Program-made: the position numbers and the translations under genes
From: Streptomyces sp. STR69
GTDB taxonomy: Bacteria > Actinomycetota > Actinomycetes > Streptomycetales > Streptomycetaceae
Length of the DNA: 64,000 bases
Reading direction: 5' to 3'
Assembly: GCF_024519455.1 (NCBI RefSeq)
Contig: NZ_JALJRY010000038.1
Location: 1 to 64,000, forward strand
The notes under the pieces: model-generated
What the model was told of the DNA's origin: nothing
Databases searched by the model: none
Seen by the model: the letters and a program-made list of their open reading frames with translations, nothing else
Shown here: positions 6,934 to 15,542 of the stretch, piece by piece
Layout of the letters: each line of letters begins with the position of its first letter
How positions within the stretch are numbered: the stretch's first letter is position 1

Positions 6934-8991
6934 GTGAGCGACACCACCGATCTGATGGGCGCGCGTGTCGAGGAGACCGCTGCCGCGCCCGCCACGGACG
7001 CCTCCGCGCCTGCCACCGGTGCCGGCTCCCGGCGGCGCCGCGGTACCGGCCTCGACGGCATGGTGCTGGCCGAGCTGCAGCAGGTCGCATCCGGCCTCGG
7101 CATCAGGGGCACCGCGCGGATGCGCAAGAGCCAGCTGATCGAGGTCATCAAGGACGCGCAGGCGGGCGGGGGTGCTCCGGCCAAGGCCGAGACCGCCACC
7201 GAGACCAAGCCCAAGCGCCGCGCCACCTCCAAGACCCGTACGGGCGACGAGACGGTCGCCCCGGCCGAGCAGAAGGCCGAGCAGGTCGCCGCCGAGAAGG
7301 CCGTGGCCCAGCAGCAGATCGAGATCCCCGGCCAGCCGGCTGGGGGCCCCTCCCGCGCGAGCGAAGCCGAGCGTGGGGGAGAAGACGCGCCTGTCGAGCG
7401 TCGTCGGCGCCGTGCCACCGCCGAGGCGGGCAGCCCCGAGACGGTCGTCGCCGAGGTCAAGAGCGAGCCGAAGGCCGAGACGCCCGCCGCCGCGCAGGGC
7501 GAGGCCAGGGGCGACGCGGGTGACGACGGCCGACAGGGCCGCCGTGACCGCCGCGACCGCGACCGCGGTGGCCGCCAGGACCGTGACCGCGGCGACCGCC
7601 GCAAGGGCGACGAGCAGCAGGGCGCCGGCCAGCAGCAGAGCGGTGGCCGTCAGGACCGGCAGCAGCAGGGCCAGCAGCAGAGCGGTGGCCGCCAGGACCG
7701 TCAGGACCGGCAGCCGCGCGACAACGGTCCGCAGGACGACGACGACTTCGACGGCGGACGCCGTGGCCGTCGCGGCCGGTACCGCGACCGCCGTGGCCGT
7801 CGCGGCCGTGACGAGTTCGGCGGCACCGCCGCAGGCGAGCCGCAGGTCGCGGACGACGATGTCCTGATCCCCGTCGCGGGCATCCTCGACATCCTCGACA
7901 ACTACGCCTTCATCCGTACGTCGGGCTACCTGCCGGGCCCCAACGACGTGTACGTCTCCCTCGCCCAGGTCCGCAAGAACGGTCTGCGCAAGGGCGACCA
8001 CGTCACCGGCGCGGTCCGCCAGCCGAAGGAGGGCGAGCGCCGCGAGAAGTTCAACGCGCTCGTGCGCCTCGACTCGGTCAACGGCATGGCGCCCGAACAC
8101 GGCCGCGGGCGGCCGGAGTTCAACAAGCTGACGCCGCTGTACCCGCAGGACCGCCTCCGCCTGGAGACGGACCCGGGCGTCCTCACCACCCGCATCATCG
8201 ACCTCGTCGCGCCGATCGGTAAGGGCCAGCGCGGTCTGATCGTGGCCCCGCCGAAGACCGGCAAGACCATGATCATGCAGGCGATCGCCAACGCGATCAC
8301 GCACAACAACCCCGAGTGCCACCTGATGGTCGTCCTGGTCGACGAGCGTCCGGAAGAGGTCACCGACATGCAGCGGTCGGTGAAGGGCGAGGTCATCTCC
8401 TCGACCTTCGACCGCCCCGCCGAGGACCACACCACGGTCGCCGAGCTCGCCATCGAGCGCGCCAAGCGACTGGTGGAGCTGGGCCACGACGTCGTCGTCC
8501 TGCTCGACTCGATCACGCGTCTGGGCCGTGCCTACAACCTCGCCGCCCCCGCCTCCGGCCGCATCCTCTCCGGTGGTGTCGACTCCACGGCGCTGTACCC
8601 GCCCAAGCGCTTCTTCGGCGCCGCGCGCAACATCGAGGACGGCGGCTCGCTGACCATCCTCGCCACCGCGCTCGTCGACACCGGCTCGCGTATGGACGAG
8701 GTCATCTTCGAGGAGTTCAAGGGCACGGGCAACGCCGAGCTCAAGCTCGACCGGAAGCTCGCCGACAAGCGCATCTTCCCCGCGGTGGACGTCGACGCGT
8801 CCGGTACCCGTAAGGAAGAGATCCTGCTCGGCAGCGACGAGCTGGCCGTCACCTGGAAGCTGCGCCGGGTGCTGCACGCGCTCGACCAGCAGCAGGCGAT
8901 CGAGCTGCTCCTCGACAAGATGAAGCAGACGAAGTCGAACGCCGAGTTCCTGCTCCAGATCCAGAAGACCACTCCTGGCAACGGAGACTGA
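6934..8991 (+). CDS. rho: transcription termination factor Rho
   Basis: A hexameric RNA-dependent ATPase/helicase that terminates untranslated transcripts. The 685-residue protein starts at GTG 6934 behind gggaagga. Residues ~35-80 form the Rho N-terminal helical domain. About 80-300 is a long Arg/Gly/Asp/Gln-rich insertion (many RRDRRDRD and QQQSGGRQD units) characteristic of actinobacterial Rho. The RNA-binding OSB fold and ATPase domain follow, with P-loop APPKTGKT at 438-445 and a DSITRLGRAYN segment. A dispersed palindromic repeat contributes 14 in-frame codons (see 7340-7381). A hairpin terminator follows directly. Confidence 0.97.
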   Translation: MSDTTDLMGARVEETAAAPATDASAPATGAGSRRRRGTGLDGMVLAELQQVASGLGIRGTARMRKSQLIEVIKDAQAGGGAPAKAETATETKPKRRATSKTRTGDETVAPAEQKAEQVAAEKAVAQQQIEIPGQPAGGPSRASEAERGGEDAPVERRRRRATAEAGSPETVVAEVKSEPKAETPAAAQGEARGDAGDDGRQGRRDRRDRDRGGRQDRDRGDRRKGDEQQGAGQQQSGGRQDRQQQGQQQSGGRQDRQDRQPRDNGPQDDDDFDGGRRGRRGRYRDRRGRRGRDEFGGTAAGEPQVADDDVLIPVAGILDILDNYAFIRTSGYLPGPNDVYVSLAQVRKNGLRKGDHVTGAVRQPKEGERREKFNALVRLDSVNGMAPEHGRGRPEFNKLTPLYPQDRLRLETDPGVLTTRIIDLVAPIGKGQRGLIVAPPKTGKTMIMQAIANAITHNNPECHLMVVLVDERPEEVTDMQRSVKGEVISSTFDRPAEDHTTVAELAIERAKRLVELGHDVVVLLDSITRLGRAYNLAAPASGRILSGGVDSTALYPPKRFFGAARNIEDGGSLTILATALVDTGSRMDEVIFEEFKGTGNAELKLDRKLADKRIFPAVDVDASGTRKEEILLGSDELAVTWKLRRVLHALDQQQAIELLLDKMKQTKSNAEFLLQIQKTTPGNGD
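7340..7381 (+). repeat. 42-bp Streptomyces dispersed palindromic repeat inside rho
   Basis: The unit starts CTGGGGGCCCCTCCC, has the core CGAGCGAAGCCGAG and ends GTGGGGGAG. I recognise this from streptomycete intergenic DNA as a recurrent element. Here it is exactly 42 nt, so it adds 14 codons in frame (encoding GGPSRASEAERGG) within the low-complexity region of Rho. No second copy was seen in this window. Confidence 0.65.
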
Positions 8992-9009
8992 CGCAAGTCG
9001 GCATTACCG

Positions 9010-9041
9010 GAGGGCCGCTCCCTGTTGAGGGGGCGGCCCTC
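9010..9041 (+). terminator. terminator downstream of rho
   Basis: GAGGGCCGC (9010-9018) pairs perfectly with GCGGCCCTC (9033-9041) around a 14-nt loop, 19 nt after the rho stop codon. There is no U-tract, as usual in Streptomyces. Confidence 0.8.
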
Positions 9042-9129
9042 TGCGTTGTCAGTGCCCCGCTGTAGGATCACGCCCTTCGGACTTGCATTCGACATTCGTC
9101 CGAACTTCTGATCCCGAGGGGGGACTTGA

Positions 9130-10983
9130 GTGGGTACGCCCATGCCTGGGACGGGTCGGCACAGACGCCGGATACGTTTCGCCCTGCCCGTCGCCGCGGC
9201 CGGTATCGCCGCCGCCGTGACCGTCGCAGTGCTGACGACGTCCGCCGGCGCTGCCACCGCGCTTCCGACACCGACCGCGAAGCCCGTAGTCAGCCAGCCG
9301 TCGCTCGCCACGCTGAAGAAGCGCATCGCGGGCGCCGAGGCCGGTGACGACATCGCCGGCCAGACGACCAAGAAGTCGTCCCGGAGCGCGAGCACCACCG
9401 CCACGACCGTCAGCCCGAAGATCATCGGCGGTACGACGACCACCATCAGCGCCGCGCCGTACATGGCGCAGCTCTGGTACTACGACGACAAGGGCACCGC
9501 CGACGAGAGCGACGACCTCGGCTTCTTCTGCGGTGGCTCGGTCATCTCGCCGTCGAAGATCCTGACCGCCTCGCACTGCGTCAAGGGCTACAACTGGGCC
9601 AAGTACGGCACGGTCGTCACCAGCGCCACCGTGCTGCCGACCACCGACGCCGACAACAACCTCGACCTGCACGGCGGCCAGGCCACCGCGGTCCTGCGCC
9701 AGTGGAACCACCCGTCGTACAACGCGACGACCGTCGACAACGACGTAGCGGTCCTCACCCTGGCGGCCCCCGTCAAGGCGACCCCGATCCGTATGACGAC
9801 GAACACCGACACCACGTCGTACACGGGCACGGCCGCCAAGACCGCCAAGGTCTACGGCTGGGGCCGCACCAGCTCCTCCTCGGAGGACATCTCCGAGACG
9901 CTGAAGACGGCCTCGCTGCCGATCCAGTCGGACGCCACCTGCGCCGCCGCCTACGGCAGCCTGTACATCAAGGGCCACAACGTCTGCGCGGGCGAGCCCG
10001 CCACCGGCAGTGACGCCACCACGACGGCCATCTGCAACGGCGACTCCGGCGGCCCGCTGGTCGTCGCCGGCCGGATCGTCGGTGTCGTCTCCTGGAGCGC
10101 CGACGACGGCGACGCCAGCACGGTCAACGACTGCGTCGTCGAGGGTACCTACGGCGTCTTCGCGAAGGTCAGCGCGTACGTCGGCGCGGCCTACGCGCAG
10201 GTCGACGACGGCAACCTCAGCTACACCGACAACAAGGCCGACATCTTCGCCCGCAAGTCCTCCACCAAGGTGGGCTACGAGCTGGACTCCAAGGGCACCT
10301 CGCTGGCCACCCGCCAGTCCCTGGGCGACTGGGGCGGCGTCAACCTGGTCCGGTCCGCCGACCTGAACCGGGACGGCTTCCAGGACTGGGTCTACCGGAC
10401 CACCGCCGGCGCGGTCTACTGGGACCACTTCCAGCTCAACAGCGCGCGTGACGACGGCAGTTGGGTCAGCACGAAGATCTTCGCCAACTGGAAGACCCGC
10501 ACCCGGATCGTCGCCCCCGGCGATGTCACCGGCGACTACCTGCCCGACCTGATCTCGGTCGACAGCTCCGGTGTCCTGTGGATCTACCCCGGCAAGGGCA
10601 ACGGCACCTTCAGCTCGCCGTCGCGGGTCGGCGGGGGCTGGAGCCAGTACAACGCGCTCGTCGGCAAGGGCGACTTCAACGGTGACGGCAAGGCCGACCT
10701 GATCGCCCGCAACAAGAGCACCGGCGCCGTCTACCTGTACAAGGGCGCAGGCAAGTCCGGCTCGGGTGCCTTCGCGGCCCGCGTCAAGGTGCGCAGCTGG
10801 CCCAGCTACAACGCCTTCGACTCCGTCGGCGACTTCAACGGCGACGGCAAGGCGGACCTCCTGATCCGCAACGCGAGCGGCTCGCTGTACCTGTACCCGG
10901 GCACCGGAAAGGCCACCAGCGAGATCTTCGGCACAGCGAAGTCACTGGGCACCGGTTTCCAGCAGTACGACATCTTCGGGTGA
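9130..10983 (+). CDS. secreted trypsin-like serine protease with C-terminal FG-GAP/VCBS repeats
   Basis: Exported endopeptidase of 617 residues. The signal peptide (~1-42) has an Arg-rich n-region and a hydrophobic core ending AGA. A propeptide runs to Lys97, with trypsin-type activation at IIGG (98-101). The S1 triad is visible as H149 (TASHC), D205 (VDNDVAVL) and S306 (CNGDSGGPL). The last ~240 residues carry FG-GAP repeats with calcium-loop motifs such as GDFNGDGKADL, likely a propeller that binds a surface or ligand. GTG start behind ggggggac. It stands alone between two hairpins. The natural substrate cannot be deduced. Confidence 0.9.
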   Translation: MGTPMPGTGRHRRRIRFALPVAAAGIAAAVTVAVLTTSAGAATALPTPTAKPVVSQPSLATLKKRIAGAEAGDDIAGQTTKKSSRSASTTATTVSPKIIGGTTTTISAAPYMAQLWYYDDKGTADESDDLGFFCGGSVISPSKILTASHCVKGYNWAKYGTVVTSATVLPTTDADNNLDLHGGQATAVLRQWNHPSYNATTVDNDVAVLTLAAPVKATPIRMTTNTDTTSYTGTAAKTAKVYGWGRTSSSSEDISETLKTASLPIQSDATCAAAYGSLYIKGHNVCAGEPATGSDATTTAICNGDSGGPLVVAGRIVGVVSWSADDGDASTVNDCVVEGTYGVFAKVSAYVGAAYAQVDDGNLSYTDNKADIFARKSSTKVGYELDSKGTSLATRQSLGDWGGVNLVRSADLNRDGFQDWVYRTTAGAVYWDHFQLNSARDDGSWVSTKIFANWKTRTRIVAPGDVTGDYLPDLISVDSSGVLWIYPGKGNGTFSSPSRVGGGWSQYNALVGKGDFNGDGKADLIARNKSTGAVYLYKGAGKSGSGAFAARVKVRSWPSYNAFDSVGDFNGDGKADLLIRNASGSLYLYPGTGKATSEIFGTAKSLGTGFQQYDIFG

Positions 10984-11025
10984 AATAGCAGGTGAGCGCG
11001 GTTTGACCCGCTGACACGACTACAC

Positions 11026-11058
11026 AGAGTGCCCATCGCCGTACGCGATGGGCACTCT
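11026..11058 (+). terminator. 13-bp perfect hairpin after the protease gene
   Basis: AGAGTGCCCATCG (11026-11038) and CGATGGGCACTCT (11046-11058) pair perfectly around a 7-nt loop, 43 nt after the stop codon. Strong terminator candidate. Confidence 0.85.
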
Positions 11059-11179
11059 GCGTTGTGCAACCCTTTGTCGAGTTTCGCCGTCTGACCAGGC
11101 GGACGAAAATGGAGCGGTACTGACCGCGCCTGACCCTGAAAGCAGGGGGTAACCGACCGGACGAGAGACCGAGGAGCCC

Positions 11180-12319
11180 ATGTCCGCCGAGAGCACGCCG
11201 GAGCCCGCCATACCGGGCAAGGACGGCAGCAGCGGCCCGCGCCACCGCGCCGGAGGCCGCAAGCAGAAGAACCGCGGTCCGCGCCACAGGGCCCTGATGA
11301 TCACGGCCTGGGTCGCGGGAGGTGTCCTGGTGCTGGGTGGCACCGGCGCCGGGTACGTGTACTTCAAGCTCAACGGCAACATCAAGAGCGTCGACATCAA
11401 CCAGGCCCTCGGCACCGACCGGCCGGTCAAGGTCGACAACGGCTCCGAGAACATCCTCGTCCTGGGCTCCGACTCCCGCTCCGGCACCAACAAGAAGCTG
11501 GGCGGCGGCACCGACGACGGCAGCGCCCGCTCCGACACCGCGATGATCATCCACGTCTACAAGGGCCACAAGAAGGCCAGCGTGGTGTCCATCCCGCGCG
11601 ACACCCTCGTCGACCGCCCCGAGTGCACCGACACCAAGGGCGTCACGCACGACGCGGCCTCCGGCGTGATGTTCAACGAGGCGTACTCGACCGGCGGCGC
11701 CGCCTGCACGGTGAAGACCGTCGAGTCCATCTCCGGTCTGCGCATGGACCACTACCTCGAAGTCGACTTCGCGGGCTTCGAGAAGCTCATCAACGAGCTC
11801 GGCGGGGTCCAGATCACCACCACCAAGGACATCAAGGACACGAAGAGCCACCTGGACCTCAAGGCCGGCAAGCACACGCTCAACGGCTCGCAGGCCCTGG
11901 GCCTGGTCCGCACCCGGCACGGCGTCGGCGACGGCTCCGACCTGGGCCGCATCCAGCTCCAGCAGGCGTTCATCAAGGCCCTGGTCAACCAGGTCAAGCA
12001 CGTCGGCCTCCTGACCAGCCCGACCAAGCTCTTCGACCTCGCCAACACCGCCACGCAGGCCGTCACCACCGACTCCGACCTCGGCTCGGTGAACTCCCTC
12101 ACGTCCTTCGCCAACGGCCTCAAGGGCATCAGCTCCGCCAACATGAACATGGTCACAATGCCGGTCGAGTACGACCCGGCCAACCCGAACCGGGTGATCG
12201 TGGAGAAGTCGAAGGCACAGCTGGTCTGGACGGCACTGAAGAACGACCAGGCGATTCCCGCGGCGGCCTCCAAGGGCACGGCAACAGGCGAAGCCAAGGG
12301 CGTCGTAACAAGTTCCTAG
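11180..12319 (+). CDS. LCP (LytR-CpsA-Psr) family cell-wall glycopolymer ligase
   Basis: LCP proteins transfer lipid-linked glycopolymers, such as teichoic acids or arabinogalactan-like chains, to peptidoglycan on the outer face of the membrane. The 379-residue protein has a basic cytoplasmic N-terminus, one transmembrane helix (~38-58, ITAWVAGGVLVLGGTGAGYVY) and an LCP domain with ILVLGSDSR, the conserved Asp in SDTAMIIHV and the arginines in SIPRDTLV and VRTRHG. ATG 11180 follows a gaggag SD. Its possible partner wecA, which primes lipid-linked polymers, is about 5.5 kb downstream. The polymer attached is unknown. Confidence 0.92.
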   Translation: MSAESTPEPAIPGKDGSSGPRHRAGGRKQKNRGPRHRALMITAWVAGGVLVLGGTGAGYVYFKLNGNIKSVDINQALGTDRPVKVDNGSENILVLGSDSRSGTNKKLGGGTDDGSARSDTAMIIHVYKGHKKASVVSIPRDTLVDRPECTDTKGVTHDAASGVMFNEAYSTGGAACTVKTVESISGLRMDHYLEVDFAGFEKLINELGGVQITTTKDIKDTKSHLDLKAGKHTLNGSQALGLVRTRHGVGDGSDLGRIQLQQAFIKALVNQVKHVGLLTSPTKLFDLANTATQAVTTDSDLGSVNSLTSFANGLKGISSANMNMVTMPVEYDPANPNRVIVEKSKAQLVWTALKNDQAIPAAASKGTATGEAKGVVTSS

Positions 12320-12400
12320 GGCGCAACCCCCCTAAGGGGCGCGGGGCCGTGTCGATTTGCGGCTCCGCCGCGGGGCGCGACAAGCCCCCACCGGCCCGCA
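12317..12400 (+). repeat. dispersed Streptomyces 3'-flanking element after the LCP gene
   Basis: Starting at the LCP stop codon the DNA reads TAGGGCGCAAC, then AAGGGGCGCGGGGCCGTG, GCGGCTCCGCCGCGGGGCGCGACAAG and CACCGGCCCGCAG. This order of motifs is a familiar dispersed element lying 3' of many streptomycete genes. The CGGCTCCGCCG core can fold. It probably acts as a transcript end, and no gene is visible here. Confidence 0.6.
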
Positions 12401-12529
12401 GGGAATACACAACGCACACCCCCCGTTTTGGGGGATGGCCCCAGTCCTGGCAGACTGGACAGTCGGCCCCGGTTCACGCCCCGCGAACCCGCGGAGCGAC
12501 CCGGCGCCCTCCCGAACCTAGGAGACACC

Positions 12530-12754
12530 TTGAAGCGCGAGATCCACCCCGAGTACGTCGAGACCCAGGTCAGCTGCACCTGTGGCGCGTCGTTCACCAC
12601 CCGCAGCACGATCACGAGCGGCAACATCCGCGCCGAGGTCTGCTCCGAGTGCCACCCGTTCTACACGGGCAAGCAGAAGATCCTCGACACCGGTGGCCGC
12701 GTGGCCCGCTTCGAGGCCCGCTTCGGCAAGGCTGCTGCCGGCTCCACGAAGTAG
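12530..12754 (+). CDS. rpmE: 50S ribosomal protein L31, zinc-binding (C+) form
   Basis: The 74-residue ribosomal protein bridges the subunits. Four cysteines in two pairs (CTC near residue 16 and CSEC near 38) mark the zinc-containing C+ paralogue, which streptomycetes use when zinc is plentiful; a C- form is made under zinc limitation from another locus. The TTG start at 12530 follows aggagac, and the in-frame extension to 12428 lacks homology. From memory, rpmE in S. coelicolor has been linked to the SigR thiol-stress regulon. I could not find a clear SigR box here. Confidence 0.95.
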   Translation: MKREIHPEYVETQVSCTCGASFTTRSTITSGNIRAEVCSECHPFYTGKQKILDTGGRVARFEARFGKAAAGSTK

Positions 12755-12766
12755 CGAGCTCAATTT

Positions 12767-12817
12767 CGCCGGTCCACGGCCACGCCCCTCCACTGGCGTG
12801 CCGGGACCGGCGTTTTT
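12767..12817 (+). terminator. intrinsic terminator with U-tract between rpmE and prfA
   Basis: CGCCGGTCC (12767-12775) pairs with GGACCGGCG (12804-12812), and an inner stem CACGCC/GGCGTG (12781-12786 with 12795-12800) extends it. TTTTT follows at 12813-12817. A canonical L-shaped terminator with U5 is uncommon in Streptomyces. Confidence 0.85.
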
Positions 12818-12861
12818 GGTCGCCCGCCTTCCCTTTCTTCACCGCATTTCAGGAGCCCAAG

Positions 12862-13938
12862 ATGTTCGAGGCTGTCGAGGACCTCATCGGCGAGCACGCC
12901 GACCTTGAGAAGAAGCTCGCCGACCCGTCGGTCCACGCCGACCAGGCCAACGCGCGCAAGCTGAACAAGCGCTACGCCGAGCTCACCCCGATCGTCGCCA
13001 CGTACCGCTCCTGGAAGCAGACCGGCGACGACATCGAGACCGCGCGTGAACTCGGCGCCGACGACCCGGAGTTCGCGGCCGAGGTCAAGGAGCTGGAGAA
13101 GCACCGGGACGAGATCACGGAGAAGCTGCGGCTGCTGCTGGTGCCGCGTGACCCCAACGACGACAAGGACGTGATCCTTGAGGTCAAGGCGGGCGCGGGC
13201 GGCGACGAGTCCGCCCTGTTCGCCGGTGACCTGCTGCGCATGTACCTGCGGTACGCGGAGCGCGTCGGCTGGAAGACCGAGATCATCGACGCCACCGAGT
13301 CCGAGCTGGGCGGCTACAAGGACGTCCAGGTCGCCGTGAAGACCAAGGGCGGCAACGGCGCGACCGAGCCCGGCCAGGGCGTGTGGGCCCGTCTGAAGTA
13401 CGAGGGCGGGGTGCACCGCGTGCAGCGGGTGCCCGCGACCGAGTCCGCGGGCCGTATCCACACCTCCGCGGCCGGTGTCCTCGTCACCCCCGAGGCGGAG
13501 GAGGTCGACGTCGAGATCAACCCGAACGACCTCCGCATCGACGTGTACCGCTCCTCCGGTCCCGGCGGCCAGTCCGTCAACACGACCGACTCCGCGGTGC
13601 GCATCACGCACATTCCCACCGGAGTCGTCGCCTCCTGCCAGAACGAGAAGAGCCAGCTGCAGAACAAGGAGCAGGCGATGCGTATCCTGCGCTCCAGGCT
13701 GCTCGCCGCGGCGCAGGAGGAGGCGGAGAAGAACGCCGCCGACGCCCGCCGCAGCCAGGTCCGCACGGTCGACCGCTCCGAGAAGATCCGTACGTACAAC
13801 TTCCCGGAGAACCGCATCTCCGACCACCGCGTCGGATTCAAGGCGTACAACCTTGACCAGGTCCTGGACGGCGACCTCGACGCGATGATCCAGGCTTGCG
13901 TCGACGCGGACTCGGCCGCCAAGCTCGCGGCGGCGTAA
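12862..13938 (+). CDS. prfA: peptide chain release factor 1
   Basis: Recognises UAA and UAG stop codons and triggers peptide release. The 358-residue product has the GGQ catalytic motif at 235-237 (SSGPGGQSVNTTDSAVRITH) in domain 3 and an N-terminal coiled region. ATG 12862 has a clear aggag SD. A huge in-frame upward extension through the LCP and rpmE region is an artefact of high GC. It is followed 55 nt later by prmC, which methylates the glutamine of this GGQ motif. Confidence 0.97.
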   Translation: MFEAVEDLIGEHADLEKKLADPSVHADQANARKLNKRYAELTPIVATYRSWKQTGDDIETARELGADDPEFAAEVKELEKHRDEITEKLRLLLVPRDPNDDKDVILEVKAGAGGDESALFAGDLLRMYLRYAERVGWKTEIIDATESELGGYKDVQVAVKTKGGNGATEPGQGVWARLKYEGGVHRVQRVPATESAGRIHTSAAGVLVTPEAEEVDVEINPNDLRIDVYRSSGPGGQSVNTTDSAVRITHIPTGVVASCQNEKSQLQNKEQAMRILRSRLLAAAQEEAEKNAADARRSQVRTVDRSEKIRTYNFPENRISDHRVGFKAYNLDQVLDGDLDAMIQACVDADSAAKLAAA

Positions 13939-13993
13939 CACCACGGCACGCACGGCACGTTCGGCACGGACGAGTACGACACGGAGGACTTGC

Positions 13994-14839
13994 GTGAACC
14001 TGCTGCTAGCAGAGGTGGCCCAGGCCACCCAGCGGCTGGCCGACGCCGGCGTGCCCTCGCCGCGCAACGACGCGGAGGAGCTCGCCGCGTTCGTGCACGG
14101 TGTGAAGCGGGGCGAGCTGCACTCCGTGAAGGACGTGGACTTCGACGCCCGCTACTGGGAGACCATCGCCCGCCGTGAGCAGCGTGAGCCGCTCCAGCAC
14201 ATCACCGGCCGCGCCTTCTTCCGCTATCTGGAACTCCAGGTCGGTCCGGGGGTGTTCGTGCCGCGCCCCGAGACCGAGTCGGTCGTCGGCTGGGCCATAG
14301 ACGCGGTCCGCGCGATGGACGTCGTGGAGCCGCTGATCGTGGACCTCTGCACCGGATCCGGCGCCATCGCGCTCGCCCTCGCGCAGGAGGTCCCGCGCTC
14401 CCGGGTGCACGCCGTGGAGCTGTCCGAGGACGCCCTGCAGTGGACCCGCAAGAACATGGAGGGGTCGAGGGTCGACCTGCGGCAGGGCAACGCCCTGGAC
14501 GCCTTCCCCGACCTCGACGGCCATGTCGACCTGGTCATCTCCAACCCGCCGTACATCCCCCTCACCGAGTGGGAGTACGTCGCTCCCGAGGCCCGGGACT
14601 ACGACCCCGAACTCGCCCTGTTCTCGGGCGAGGACGGCCTCGACCTGATCCGCGGCATCGAACGCACCGCACACCGACTTCTCCGTCCGGGCGGTGTCGT
14701 CGTCATCGAGCACGCCGACACCCAGGGCGGCCAGGTGCCGTGGATCTTCACCGAGGAGCGTGGCTGGGCCGACGCGGCCGACCACCCCGATCTCAACAAC
14801 CGCCCGCGCTTCGCGACCGCCCGCAGGGCGACGCCGTGA
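13994..14839 (+). CDS. prmC: peptide chain release factor N5-glutamine methyltransferase PrmC/HemK
   Basis: Uses SAM to methylate the GGQ glutamine of RF1 and RF2. The 281-residue protein has an N-terminal helical substrate-binding domain and a class I methyltransferase domain with VDLCTGSGAIALALA (SAM loop) and the amide-recognising NPPY motif (SNPPYIPLTEWEY). The GTG start lies after acggagga. The order prfA-prmC-tsaC is conserved in many bacteria. The stop codon overlaps the GTG of a possible 18-codon ORF. Confidence 0.96.
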   Translation: MNLLLAEVAQATQRLADAGVPSPRNDAEELAAFVHGVKRGELHSVKDVDFDARYWETIARREQREPLQHITGRAFFRYLELQVGPGVFVPRPETESVVGWAIDAVRAMDVVEPLIVDLCTGSGAIALALAQEVPRSRVHAVELSEDALQWTRKNMEGSRVDLRQGNALDAFPDLDGHVDLVISNPPYIPLTEWEYVAPEARDYDPELALFSGEDGLDLIRGIERTAHRLLRPGGVVVIEHADTQGGQVPWIFTEERGWADAADHPDLNNRPRFATARRATP

Positions 14840-14892
14840 CCGGCGCCCCGACTTTCGACCCGCAGCAGTACGTGTACGAGGAGGCCCGCTAG
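14836..14892 (+). CDS. possible 18-codon coupling micro-ORF between prmC and tsaC
   Basis: GTG at 14836 overlaps the prmC stop (GTGA). The frame encodes VTGAPTFDPQQYVYEEAR and stops at TAG 14890-14892, two bases before the ATG of the next gene. Its last codons (GAG GAG GCC) contain the SD of tsaC. It may be only a translational-coupling relay that carries ribosomes from prmC to tsaC. No homologue is known to me. Confidence 0.35.
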   Translation: MTGAPTFDPQQYVYEEAR

Positions 14893-14894
14893 AC

Positions 14895-15542
14895 ATGGCA
14901 CGGCGATACGACACCAATGACGCGACCGACCGCACGACGGGTCTGCGCGAGGCCGCGTCCGCCGTCCGCCGGGGCGAACTCGTGGTCCTGCCGACCGACA
15001 CGGTCTACGGCATCGGGGCCGACGCGTTCACCTCCGAGGCGGTCGCCGATCTCCTGGACGCCAAGGGCCGGGGCCGCAACATGCCCACGCCCGTCCTCAT
15101 CGGCTCCCCGAACACCCTGCACGGCCTTGTCACGGACTTCTCCGAGCTGGCCTGGGAACTCGTCGACGCGTTCTGGCCGGGCGCCCTCACGCTGGTCGCC
15201 AAGCACCAGCCGTCCCTCCAGTGGGACCTGGGGGACACCCGGGGCACGGTCGCCATCCGTATGCCGCTGCACCCCGTCGCCATCGAGCTGCTGACGGAGG
15301 TCGGCCCGATGGCCGTCTCCTCCGCCAACCTCACGGGCCACCCCGCGCCGGAGGACTGTGACGCGGCCCAGCAGATGCTCGGCGACTCGGTCTCCGTGTA
15401 CCTCGACGGCGGTCCGACGCCCGGCAACGTGCCGTCGTCGATCGTCGACGTCACGCGCGAGGTGCCGCTGCTGCTGCGGGCCGGCGCGATCTCGGCCGAG
15501 GAGCTGCGGAAGGTCGTCCCCGACCTTGAGGTGGCGAATTGA
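14895..15542 (+). CDS. tsaC: L-threonylcarbamoyladenylate synthase (YrdC/Sua5 family)
   Basis: Makes threonylcarbamoyl-AMP from threonine, bicarbonate and ATP, the first step of the t6A37 modification of ANN-decoding tRNAs. The 215-residue product is a single YrdC domain with the basic/Thr-rich cavity segments VVLPTDTVYGIGADAF, WPGALTLVAKH, and SSANLTGHPAP. The ATG follows gaggagg within the preceding micro-ORF. The TTG of the phosphatase-like gene overlaps its stop, so the two are translationally coupled. The threonine genes lie about 9 kb upstream. Confidence 0.94.
   Translation: MARRYDTNDATDRTTGLREAASAVRRGELVVLPTDTVYGIGADAFTSEAVADLLDAKGRGRNMPTPVLIGSPNTLHGLVTDFSELAWELVDAFWPGALTLVAKHQPSLQWDLGDTRGTVAIRMPLHPVAIELLTEVGPMAVSSANLTGHPAPEDCDAAQQMLGDSVSVYLDGGPTPGNVPSSIVDVTREVPLLLRAGAISAEELRKVVPDLEVAN

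Noticed and set aside
11623..12861. In-frame upstream extension of prfA through the LCP gene and rpmE
   Set aside because: RF1 has its normal length from ATG 12862 with a good SD. The extension encodes His/Arg/Gly-rich nonsense and crosses a terminator with a U-tract.
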